The notes under the pieces: generated by a model
What the model saw: only the letters and a program-made list of their open reading frames with translations
The model's database searches: none
Told to the model about the DNA's origin: nothing
NCBI GenBank assembly: GCA_024405075.1
Contig: JAKSPG010000008.1
Location: 1-18,309 of the forward strand
Direction: 5' to 3'
Length of the DNA: 18,309 nt
Source of the DNA: Elusimicrobiaceae bacterium
Lineage (GTDB): Bacteria > Elusimicrobiota > Elusimicrobia > Elusimicrobiales > Elusimicrobiaceae
Made by a program: the position numbers and the translations under genes
Shown here: piece by piece, positions 1 to 6,227 of the stretch
How the letters are laid out: each line of letters starts with the position of its first letter
Numbering within the stretch: the first letter of the stretch is position 1

Positions 1-2
1 AA

Positions 3-191
3 AGTGTGGCGGTAGTCAGCGGGTTTACCAACCGCAAGCCGCAGGCACTTACCAAAGTGGGCGACCATTGGGAAACGACGCTTTCCATCGCGCCGGGTAC
101 TTATAAGTTTTTGTACGTAATTGATGGCAAAAATACATTGGACCCGTACAGTAAAGAGCAAGACGGCCGCTCTGTAGTAGTGGTGGAATAA
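3..191 (+). CDS. Glycogen-binding (CBM48/AMPK1-CBM-type) domain protein, C-terminal part only
   Basis: The 5' end lies outside the window; the reading frame is open from base 3 to the stop at 189-191. The 62 visible residues read as the second half of a CBM48/AMPK-beta-type carbohydrate-binding domain: a beta-strand ending in SGFTN, then GDHWETTLSIAPGTYKFLY, then VIDGKNTLDPYSKEQ and a closing VVVV strand. The pattern GxWxxTLxLxPGxYxYKFxVDGxxxxDP is the hallmark of this family, which binds alpha-glucans. Here the domain is at the very C-terminus, as in small glycogen-binding proteins and some secreted or membrane-anchored ones. Nothing can be said about the N-terminal half or about catalytic function. 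It is followed by an intrinsic terminator, so it ends a transcription unit. Confidence 0.75.
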   Translation, partial: SVAVVSGFTNRKPQALTKVGDHWETTLSIAPGTYKFLYVIDGKNTLDPYSKEQDGRSVVVVE

Positions 192-217
192 AGATTTAGA
201 AGATGTAGTATGAACAG

Positions 218-240
218 GCCCTCACAAAACGTGAGGGCTT
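218..240 (+). terminator. Intrinsic terminator after the CBM protein
   Basis: Perfect 8-bp stem GCCCTCAC (218-225) / GTGAGGGC (231-238) with a 5-nt loop. The downstream side reads TTGTGTGG, so the T tract is weak. It lies 26 nt after the stop codon, between two convergent genes. The other flank is not T-rich on the minus strand, so it serves mainly the plus-strand gene. Confidence 0.6.
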
Positions 241-258
241 GTGTGGTGTAAAGTGAGA

Positions 259-825
259 TTATGGCATGGGATAGCGGCGGTACGTGTCTTCGTTAATGCC
301 GTCTAGGGCTTTCCATATTTTTTTGCAATAAGAACCGGCAGCTTCGGTAAATATTTTGCCACTACTTATCCGTTCCGCACAGTATAACGGGGAGTTTGAT
401 AAACTGCTACCTGAGTATGCTGTAATGCTTTTGGTAAATCCAGATCCTTCGTATTTGCCGGTCAATCGTCCCACATATAATCGTAAGTTATTAGATGAGT
501 TTCGATACATTTGCAGGGACCATTCCCCGTTGGAGCGGGTATCTATCACTCCATAAGAAGAATTTGTCAAATTACACCATTGTTCCGTTCCCGTCCAAGA
601 ATCCATATCTACGGCTAATTCATCAAAACTTTGTGGAAATGTGCCATTTGCTATGTAGTACATTTGTAGCGCTTGCTCTACCGATTTGATGACGGTCAAT
701 GCCTGGGCTGCTCGACTTTTTTCTACCGCTTTTTGGTACTGCGGCAACGCCACCGCCGCCAAAATGCCTATAATCAAAACTACTACCAACAATTCAATGA
801 GTGTAAAGCCTTTTTTTGTTTGCAT
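259..825 (-). CDS. Type IV prepilin-like protein 1
   Basis: 188 residues. The start MQTKKG|FTLIE has the class III (prepilin peptidase) signal: a short basic leader, Gly6 at -1, Phe7 at +1 and Glu11 at +5. It is followed by a continuous hydrophobic helix (about residues 7-29) and the amphipathic QYQKAVEKSRAAQAL segment. The globular part carries Cys residues (QWC, LYCAER, SYCKKI) that could make a C-terminal disulfide loop. The LYCAER...YCKKIW ending is shared with prepilin 2 (5584-6135), so the two are close paralogues. The start is fixed by CAGGAGA six bases upstream. The gene is monocistronic, with its own sigma-70-type promoter. Its exact role (major pilin, minor pilin or pseudopilin) cannot be told from sequence; no pilus assembly genes are in the window. 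Confidence 0.93.
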   Translation of the reverse strand: MQTKKGFTLIELLVVVLIIGILAAVALPQYQKAVEKSRAAQALTVIKSVEQALQMYYIANGTFPQSFDELAVDMDSWTGTEQWCNLTNSSYGVIDTRSNGEWSLQMYRNSSNNLRLYVGRLTGKYEGSGFTKSITAYSGSSLSNSPLYCAERISSGKIFTEAAGSYCKKIWKALDGINEDTYRRYPMP

Positions 826-852
826 AAAATTCTCCTGAAAATAAAACTACCT

Positions 853-882
853 ACATTATCGTTTTTTTTTTTGATGTGTCAA
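853..882 (-). promoter_or_regulatory. Sigma-70-type promoter of prepilin 1
   Basis: On the minus strand, a perfect -35 TTGACA (877-882), a 16-bp spacer containing a run of 11 A, and -10 GATAAT (855-860). The predicted transcription start is near 848, giving a leader of about 23 nt that contains the Shine-Dalgarno sequence CAGGAGA. This is the best canonical promoter in the window and suggests a strongly expressed pilin. Confidence 0.7.
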
Positions 883-1007
883 GCAAAAATTTCCAGCTCG
901 TCGGAAACACGCCGTCATTGAATAGCCCTAAAAACACCGTGAAACGGATTTTATAGGTTAAGACAATTTTTCCGCCTGACGTTCTCGCTGGGCCGGCAGG
1001 AGCGGGG

Positions 1008-1038
1008 GACCTAGATATATTTAGGTCTTTTGGCCCTT
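1008..1038 (+). promoter_or_regulatory. Inverted-repeat operator upstream of secreted protein A
   Basis: GACCTA (1008-1013), 8 nt, TAGGTC (1022-1027), followed by TTTTGGCCCTT. The same arrangement (GACCTA-N9-TAGGTC, then TTTAGACCCTT) precedes the other large secreted protein gene at 13439-13470. The near-palindromic half-sites and their place just upstream of the promoter region fit a binding site for a dimeric regulator. Which protein binds is unknown. Confidence 0.55.
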
Positions 1039-1057
1039 TTCGCAATGCCGATTGTTT

Positions 1058-1066
1058 TGCTACGCT
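1058..1066 (+). promoter_or_regulatory. Possible extended -10 element of secreted protein A (leaderless spacing)
   Basis: TGC followed by TACGCT, a poor hexamer (three of six matches), then six bases and the ATG at 1073. The spacing is the same as in the much better rnhB and smpB promoters, and there is no Shine-Dalgarno sequence before this ATG. The call rests mostly on that analogy. Confidence 0.3.
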
Positions 1067-1072
1067 TAAAGT

Positions 1073-2242
1073 ATGAACAAAGGTTTATATCAACGGTTGC
1101 TTGCCGGCTGGCTGTTAGTCTGCTTGGCGTTGCCGCTTTATGCACAAGGTAAGGGCGGATTATCCAAAAAGATGTTGCGCTCCATGCGCCGCCAACAACC
1201 TATTGTAAGGCAGATGCCGCAAGCGTCCTCGGAGAGTTTATCGCGTAGCGTAGAGCAAGCGGCCCGGCAGGCGGCTCAAGCCCAGGGACGGCCGGTAGGT
1301 TCTACCCGGGTAAGACAAAACTTGGCAGAAGCAGAGAAAGCCGTTTCCGCTTTGTTTCGCGGTCGGGGCTATCGCGCGTCGCGCGACCCGGTGATGTTGC
1401 TGGATGATTTATGGAAGGAGCAAAATAATTTTGAACAAGTTTCTTTATTTCCGATTTTTATTCGCAAATATTATAACGAACAATTTGGGGATATGTCTCC
1501 GCATGTGGAAATGTTCATCAATAAAATGAACGAAATTACCGACCAAGATATCCAACAACAAGTAACGCAGCGTTTTTACTTCTTAGCGCAAAATAAATAC
1601 ACATTGGGTGCGGGCGTGCAGCCGGCGCATTCCAACCGGCCACTTTCTAGAAATGCGTTTCGGATACGTTATGCCAAAGATATTAACCAACTTACCGCAG
1701 ATAATTTTGACCCGGATAATTTAATTCTGTCCATTGAACGGCGCATGTCGCCTAACCCGGCTGACGATTTCCCAATCCGGCACATCAGCAGAAGAACGGA
1801 GGTAAAAATCGGCCAGCAGACTCTTCCCATATTTTTCTACAGCGGGTCATTAGATAATTTAAGCAGTTTCTACCGCTTTTTGTTGAACGGATCCAAGCGG
1901 CCGCATGACCCCATTACTTATGTGCTGGATAGAGAAGAAAAAGCGTTGGCGGTGTTTAATCACGACCGTTCTTTATGGTTGCGTGTGACAGAGCACGAGT
2001 TTTCCACCCCCGAAAGATTACACGTACACTTAAATGAATTCCGCCACATTTCGTTTATAGATCAAGACGGTAACGACGCGCAGGAACTTATTAATTTAAA
2101 CCTCTCTATCCCGCTGGCTATGCCCAGGGACTTGCCCAAACACAATAAAAAAGACTTTCTGTTTCGTAAAATGATATTAGAGCCGGTAAAAGCATCCCGG
2201 CAAGATGCGCACGTGATTATTCAAAGAGGTCCTATTTGGTAG
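1073..2242 (+). CDS. Secreted protein of unknown function (protein A)
   Basis: 389 residues. The N-terminus is a clear signal peptide: basic NKGLYQR, a hydrophobic core LLAGWLLVCLALPL, and a probable signal peptidase I site after LYA (residue 24), with the mature chain starting QGK. Residues 30-100 are basic and Gln/Ala/Arg-rich, probably extended or helical. The rest is a mixed domain that I do not recognise. Near the C-terminus (residues 302-320) a LRVTEHEFS...RLHVHL motif resembles IRLGKHEMS..RPHIHF in the large secreted protein at 10910-13390, and both genes share an upstream inverted repeat. I infer that they are distant relatives under common control. There is no Shine-Dalgarno sequence before the ATG, and rnhB follows 38 bp downstream with its own promoter inside this gap. 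No enzymatic function is claimed. Confidence 0.85.
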   Translation: MNKGLYQRLLAGWLLVCLALPLYAQGKGGLSKKMLRSMRRQQPIVRQMPQASSESLSRSVEQAARQAAQAQGRPVGSTRVRQNLAEAEKAVSALFRGRGYRASRDPVMLLDDLWKEQNNFEQVSLFPIFIRKYYNEQFGDMSPHVEMFINKMNEITDQDIQQQVTQRFYFLAQNKYTLGAGVQPAHSNRPLSRNAFRIRYAKDINQLTADNFDPDNLILSIERRMSPNPADDFPIRHISRRTEVKIGQQTLPIFFYSGSLDNLSSFYRFLLNGSKRPHDPITYVLDREEKALAVFNHDRSLWLRVTEHEFSTPERLHVHLNEFRHISFIDQDGNDAQELINLNLSIPLAMPRDLPKHNKKDFLFRKMILEPVKASRQDAHVIIQRGPIW

Positions 2243-2265
2243 GAAGGAACGGAAAGCCCCTTTAT

Positions 2266-2274
2266 TGCTATAAT
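2266..2274 (+). promoter_or_regulatory. Extended -10 promoter of rnhB placing the start of transcription on the ATG
   Basis: TGC (2266-2268) followed by a perfect TATAAT (2269-2274), six bases, then ATG at 2281. With the usual distance from -7 to +1, transcription starts on the A of the ATG, so the mRNA would be leaderless. No good -35 box is visible, as is usual for extended -10 promoters. The smpB promoter shares the same ten bases TGCTATAATA at the same distance. Confidence 0.6.
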
Positions 2275-2280
2275 AACTAT

Positions 2281-2928
2281 ATGGACACCCTTTCTCTATT
2301 TGATTTTGATAAAGCCCAAATCCACCGCTTGGGAGCAGGGTTTCTGCTTGGCATTGATGAGGCCGGGCGCGGGCCTTTAGCCGGGCCGGTGGTGGCGTGT
2401 GCTTGCCATATCCCGCCGTGTTTAGCTTCTTTACTTATGGATGTAAACGATAGTAAAAAATTAACCGAGCGTAAACGTAACGAAATTTTTGAGCGGTTGC
2501 AACAAATGAATATCCCCTACGGAGTGGGGTTTGCGTCGGCGGCGGAAATTGACCGGTTAAACATTTTGCAGGCCACTTTTTTAGCCATGCGCCGCGCGGC
2601 GCAGCGGTTTATCAACCTGCCCCAAGCGGTAGCTTTGGTGGACGGGCCACACTCCGTGGCGGAGTTGAAGTTGCGCCAGGAGCCGGTTGTGGACGGAGAT
2701 GCCAAGTCGCTGGCGATAGCGGCTGCCAGTATTATTGCCAAAGTAACGCGGGACCGCTATATGGCCGGATTGGATATCCTCTACCCGGGTTACGATTTCG
2801 CTGGGCATAAAGGATACGGAACGGCTAAACACATGCGGGCACTTTCGCGCTTAGGCCCATGCAAGGAGCACCGCACGTCGTTTGCTCCGGTGCGCAAATT
2901 GTTAACGCCGCCGGCTTTACTGCCATGA
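2281..2928 (+). CDS. rnhB: Ribonuclease HII
   Basis: 215 residues from the ATG at 2281. It cleaves the RNA strand of RNA-DNA hybrids and removes misincorporated ribonucleotides in the cytoplasm. The signature is complete: GIDEAGRGPLAGPVV (Asp26 and Glu27, metal ligands), DSKKL (57-61), VDG with Asp121, the block KSLAIAAASIIAKVTRDR with Asp158, and the GYDFAGHKGYGTAKH substrate-binding segment. Length is normal for the family. The frame is open 45 bases further upstream, but the ATG at 2281 is preferred because homologues begin close to it and an extended -10 box sits exactly one promoter spacing upstream. There is no Shine-Dalgarno sequence, so translation is probably leaderless. The stop codon overlaps the yraN start (ATGA), indicating translational coupling. 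Confidence 0.96.
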   Translation: MDTLSLFDFDKAQIHRLGAGFLLGIDEAGRGPLAGPVVACACHIPPCLASLLMDVNDSKKLTERKRNEIFERLQQMNIPYGVGFASAAEIDRLNILQATFLAMRRAAQRFINLPQAVALVDGPHSVAELKLRQEPVVDGDAKSLAIAAASIIAKVTRDRYMAGLDILYPGYDFAGHKGYGTAKHMRALSRLGPCKEHRTSFAPVRKLLTPPALLP

Positions 2929-3284
2929 ATACACGTCAGGCCGGGCAAACCGGGGAAGAACAAGCCGTGCAATTTTTAACCCGGCAAGGGTACCAAATCT
3001 TAGCGCGCAATTTTACCGTGCGCGGTGGCGAGTTGGATATCGTGGCGCGTTTTAAAAACATGCTGGTATTTGTGGAAGTAAAACAACGCGCTTCGCAAGC
3101 TTACGGCGGGCCGTTAGCGGCCGTTACCCCAGCCAAACAAAAGCGTTTGGCGTTGGCGGCGGTGCAGTATATCAAGGTGAAGTGTCCTAAATTTGATAGT
3201 ATAAGATTTGATGTTGTGTGTGTGTTACCGGACCAAATTGAACACGTGCCAAATGCATTTGAGCCAGGCCGGAGTACCTTATAA
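2925..3284 (+). CDS. yraN: YraN/UPF0102 family nuclease-fold protein
   Basis: 119 residues. The start ATG (2925) overlaps the rnhB stop in an ATGA junction; the frame is open further upstream, but only inside rnhB. Family hallmarks are all visible: GEEQAVQFLTRQGYQILARNF (9-30), RGGELDIVAR (33-42) and LVFVEVKQR (47-55), followed by YGGPLAAVTPAKQKRLALAA. The GELDI...VFVEVK pattern is the PD-(D/E)XK-like core of UPF0102 proteins. The in vivo function of this family is poorly known. The rnhB-yraN pairing is a very common bacterial neighbourhood and supports both calls. Confidence 0.93.
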   Translation: MNTRQAGQTGEEQAVQFLTRQGYQILARNFTVRGGELDIVARFKNMLVFVEVKQRASQAYGGPLAAVTPAKQKRLALAAVQYIKVKCPKFDSIRFDVVCVLPDQIEHVPNAFEPGRSTL

Positions 3285-3298
3285 TCGGAGGAGAAAAC

Positions 3299-4123
3299 AT
3301 GTCTCAACTAGCACAAATTAAAAAAGCTGTAAACTTCATCAACAAAAAGACTAAAAATTTTAAACCGCAAATCGGCTTGATTGCCGGGTCCGGTTTGGGA
3401 TGGGCCATTCCTCCGTTGGAGAACAAAGTAATCGTTCCGTATGCCTCTATCCCGGGATTTTTGCAGAGCACCGTGCCGGGCCATGCGGGGAATTTGATTT
3501 TCGGCCAGTACAAAGGTAACAACATTGTGGTCATGCAAGGCCGGTTTCACTTTTACGAAGGATATCAAATGAAGGAGTTCGCCATTTCCGTACGCACGTT
3601 AAAAATGTTAGGCGTGGAAAAGTTGCTCGTTTCCGGGGCTGTAGGCTCTATGGATAAACAACTCCCGCCCGGCTCGTTATGTGTGCTCAAAGACCACATC
3701 AATTTTATGTGCAACAATCCGTTGATCGGCAACAGCCGCGAACCGGAATTTGGCCCCATGTTTTTTGATTTATCCGAAGCGTACGATAAACCCATGCGCA
3801 AAATTACGTTAGCCGCGTGCAAAAAAATCGGACTTAAAGCCAAAGAAGGCGTATATATCGCCGTGACAGGGCCCAACTTTGAAACGCCCAGCGAAATCCA
3901 AATGTTCAAAAAATGGGGAGCTAGCGTGGTGGGTATGTCCGTCGTGCCGGAAGTGCTTGTGGCGCGCCAGTGCGGTATGAAAGTGCTGGGGTTGGCCGTT
4001 GTAACCAACATGGGCTGCGGCATTGAAAAAGCACCGCTTTCACATGCACAAACCATTAGCGAAACGAAAAAAATAGAAGTGAAATTTAAAAAGTTAATGG
4101 AAATTCTGTTCGTAAAACTATAA
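3299..4123 (+). CDS. Purine nucleoside phosphorylase (trimeric PNP/MTAP family)
   Basis: 274 residues, normal for family 2 (trimeric) PNPs. It phosphorolyses purine (deoxy)nucleosides to base plus (deoxy)ribose-1-phosphate in purine salvage. Key motifs: phosphate loop GSGLG (30-34), GRFHFYEGY (81-89) with the phosphate-binding Arg and His, GPNFETPSE (191-199), VGMSVVPEV (211-219) and VTN (235-237, the purine-contacting Asn). The usual TNAAGGLN-type segment is SGAVGSMD here, a family-compatible variant. The start is fixed by GGAGGAG (3287-3293) six bases before the ATG. It lies 14 bp behind yraN, probably in the same operon, and is followed by a strong terminator. Substrate preference (guanosine/inosine versus methylthioadenosine) cannot be settled by eye. 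Confidence 0.92.
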   Translation: MSQLAQIKKAVNFINKKTKNFKPQIGLIAGSGLGWAIPPLENKVIVPYASIPGFLQSTVPGHAGNLIFGQYKGNNIVVMQGRFHFYEGYQMKEFAISVRTLKMLGVEKLLVSGAVGSMDKQLPPGSLCVLKDHINFMCNNPLIGNSREPEFGPMFFDLSEAYDKPMRKITLAACKKIGLKAKEGVYIAVTGPNFETPSEIQMFKKWGASVVGMSVVPEVLVARQCGMKVLGLAVVTNMGCGIEKAPLSHAQTISETKKIEVKFKKLMEILFVKL

Positions 4124-4130
4124 GTGAATT

Positions 4131-4169
4131 ATCCCGCGCGTAACGGTTTGCCGCGCGGGATTTTTTTTT
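4131..4169 (+). terminator. Strong intrinsic terminator after the PNP gene
   Basis: Perfect 10-bp GC-rich stem (4131-4140 with 4152-4161), 11-nt loop, and a T9 run (4161-4169). It ends just 3 nt before the ATG of the following flippase gene, which leaves no room for a separate promoter or ribosome binding site between them. Confidence 0.9.
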
Positions 4170-4172
4170 AAT

Positions 4173-5597
4173 ATGGCAAAAGATATCAAACGGCTGGGCA
4201 AAGAAACATTGGTGTACGGTACGTCTACGGTGCTGGCGCGGCTACTTAATTTTTGTCTGGTTCCTTTTTATACCTATTATTTATTGCCGGGTGATTACGG
4301 CATTATCGCTACGTTGTTTGCGGCGATTGCGCTGTTTAACGTCGTATTTTTGTTTGGCATGGACCAAAGCTACCTGCGTTTTGCCAGCGACGCCGCTGAT
4401 AAAAACAAAGTGTTTCGCCAATGTTTTTACGGTGTGGCGGCCAACGGGCTTGTGCTGGGCGGGCTGTTGTGGGTGTTTAATGCCACCGTGACTCGGGTAA
4501 TCGGCATTCCGCCGCAGGCGGGGTATCTGTTGAAGCTGGCCGCTGTCATCTTGTTGTTAGATGTGCTGAACATGATTCCGTTTACTAAATTACGTTTGGA
4601 GCGGCGGGCGTGGTATTTTGCAGGCGTGCGCACGGCTTCTATTGTGGTAAACGTGTTGTGTAACATCTTTTTTATTGCGGTGCTGCGCAAAGGAATTGAT
4701 TCTATCTTGTGGGCGAATATCTTTGCTTCACTGGCTTCTTTGTTGTTGCTTTCTCCCGTGGTGTGGAGTGAATTAAAACAGAATTTTTCGTTTCGGTTCG
4801 ATAAATCCCTGGAGAAAGATCTTTTATCTTTTGCGTGGCCGTTTGTACCATCGGGGTTGGCCAGCTTGCTGGTAAGCGTGATTGATAAACCAATCTTGGT
4901 GCACTTGGCCGGGACGGAGCAAGTAGGCATTTACCAGGCGAATTTTAAAATCGGCGTATTTATGATGCTTGTTGTTTCTATGTTTGACCAAGCGTGGCGA
5001 CCGTTCTTTTTGGCCCACGCCAAAGACGACGATGCCAAAGATACCTTCGCGCGCGTACTTTCCTACTTTGTGGCGTTGGCCGGGTGGGTGCTATTGGGGC
5101 TGATGTTCCTCATGCCGGATATTATCCAAAGTAACCTATTGGGTAATTTTCACTTGATTGCGCCTGCGTACTGGGGAGGGCTGCGTGTGATTCCTTTGGT
5201 CCTGACGGGGTATTTTTTCTACGGACTGTATGTTAATTTTATGATTGGCCCCGTGCTTACCAAAAAAACACGTGTGCTATTGTGGATTACCCTTTTGGGC
5301 GCGGCAGTTAGTATTACGACCAACCTGACGCTGGTGCCGCACCTGGGAATTTTAGGAGCCGGCTGGGCAGTAGCGTTTAGCTACGGGGCGATGGCCGCCG
5401 CGCTGTTTTGTTTTACCCACCGCGTGTATCCGATTCCGTACGAATATAAAAAACTGGCCGCGTTATTTTTGCTGGGCATAGCACTAGTGATTATCAACAA
5501 AATAAGCGGCGGAAATATTTGGTTCAAAATTGTATCGCTCACGCTCTATCCGGCGATCGCCGGGTTTATCTTACGGCGGAAAGTCAAGGCAAACTAA
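4173..5597 (+). CDS. Polysaccharide/lipid-linked oligosaccharide flippase (Wzx/MATE-like)
   Basis: 474 residues, mostly transmembrane, with about 12-14 hydrophobic helices. The N-terminal pattern KRLGKETLVYGTSTVLARLLNFCLVPFYT followed by LPGDYGII is typical of the Wzx/RfbX polysaccharide exporter branch of the MOP superfamily, which moves lipid-linked glycans across the inner membrane. The central WRPFFLAHA and PLVLTGYFFYGLYVNF segments also fit. The start is chosen by homology to usual N-termini. It lies only 3 nt after the T run of the PNP terminator and has no Shine-Dalgarno sequence; the only GGGA-like bases are inside the terminator stem. The 3' end overlaps the end of the convergent prepilin 2 by 14 bp. 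Its glycan substrate is unknown; the nearby LPS kinase and GT9 genes fit an envelope polysaccharide role. Confidence 0.88.
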   Translation: MAKDIKRLGKETLVYGTSTVLARLLNFCLVPFYTYYLLPGDYGIIATLFAAIALFNVVFLFGMDQSYLRFASDAADKNKVFRQCFYGVAANGLVLGGLLWVFNATVTRVIGIPPQAGYLLKLAAVILLLDVLNMIPFTKLRLERRAWYFAGVRTASIVVNVLCNIFFIAVLRKGIDSILWANIFASLASLLLLSPVVWSELKQNFSFRFDKSLEKDLLSFAWPFVPSGLASLLVSVIDKPILVHLAGTEQVGIYQANFKIGVFMMLVVSMFDQAWRPFFLAHAKDDDAKDTFARVLSYFVALAGWVLLGLMFLMPDIIQSNLLGNFHLIAPAYWGGLRVIPLVLTGYFFYGLYVNFMIGPVLTKKTRVLLWITLLGAAVSITTNLTLVPHLGILGAGWAVAFSYGAMAAALFCFTHRVYPIPYEYKKLAALFLLGIALVIINKISGGNIWFKIVSLTLYPAIAGFILRRKVKAN

Positions 5598-6135
5598 AAA
5601 ACCAAAAATTGCTTGCTAAAAGATAAGTTCCTCCAAAAATTTTCCGGCAATAATCTCCTTTTTCTTTTTGGAATTGAATTCCATCTGTCTTATTCCGTTC
5701 GGCACAATAAATGACATCTGTTTTCAGCCGGCTCCCCTCAATGGGATTTACCAAAAACTTACAAAACCCCGCTCCTCTATATTCTCCGCGCAACCGTCCC
5801 ACACATATTCCTCGTTGCTGATTGGAATTGCTGTATAATTCTAAGGCCCAGTCTTCGTTAGAAACAGCGCCATTAGCATGACCGGTCGTCCACCTGTTCG
5901 TTCCGCTCCACGGCATATCCACCGTTAACACATCTAAACTGGTAGGAGTTGCTCCCTCCGCCATATAATACGTTTGGAACGCCCGGGAATACGCATTTAA
6001 TACGGTTAATGCTTGCGCGGCCTTTGATTTTTCTACGCTTTTTTGATATTGCGGCAATGCTACCGCCGCCAAAATACCAATAATTAAAACGACGACGAGC
6101 AATTCTATAAGGGTAAATGCTTGGTTGTGTTTCAT
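5584..6135 (-). CDS. Type IV prepilin-like protein 2 (behind a structured leader RNA)
   Basis: 183 residues from the ATG at 6135, chosen because GGAGAA lies eight bases upstream and the prepilin signal starts there; the frame is open a further 46 codons upstream but that stretch is the leader RNA. MKHNQA|FTLIE has Ala rather than Gly at the -1 position, then the hydrophobic helix LLVVVLIIGILAAVAL and QYQKSVEKSKAAQAL. Four cysteines (GICVG, GFCKF, VIYCAER, DYCRKIF) include the same C-terminal pair as prepilin 1. It ends convergently with the flippase, overlapping by 14 bp. No promoter is visible in the 36 bp between the upstream terminator T run and the start codon, so expression probably depends on read-through of that terminator. 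Confidence 0.93.
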   Translation of the reverse strand: MKHNQAFTLIELLVVVLIIGILAAVALPQYQKSVEKSKAAQALTVLNAYSRAFQTYYMAEGATPTSLDVLTVDMPWSGTNRWTTGHANGAVSNEDWALELYSNSNQQRGICVGRLRGEYRGAGFCKFLVNPIEGSRLKTDVIYCAERNKTDGIQFQKEKGDYCRKIFGGTYLLASNFWFFSLP

Positions 6136-6171
6136 GCGATGTTCTCCTGCTGGTTTTGGAACACAGCCCGC

Positions 6172-6227
6172 AAAAAAAACGGCTGTTATGCTTGAGCCTA
6201 GCGAAGTGACCCAAACACAACAGCCGT
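6172..6227 (-). terminator. Intrinsic terminator just upstream of prepilin 2 (likely attenuator)
   Basis: On the minus strand, a 20-bp hairpin (6208-6227 with 6179-6198, including a few G-T pairs; the outer 9 bp are perfect), a 9-nt loop ACTTCGCTA, then T8 (6172-6179). The end of the T run is 36 nt before the prepilin 2 ATG. The loop matches an upstream complementary segment (6329-6337), giving a terminator/antiterminator arrangement. Confidence 0.75.

Noticed and set aside
851..1045. 64-codon minus-strand open frame between prepilin 1 and protein A
   Set aside because: It covers the prepilin 1 promoter and the operator; no ribosome site and a low-complexity sequence.
3280..3285. TATAAT just before the PNP gene
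   Set aside because: It overlaps the yraN stop codon, and initiation from it would begin inside the GGAGGAG ribosome site and remove it; more likely chance in an operon junction.
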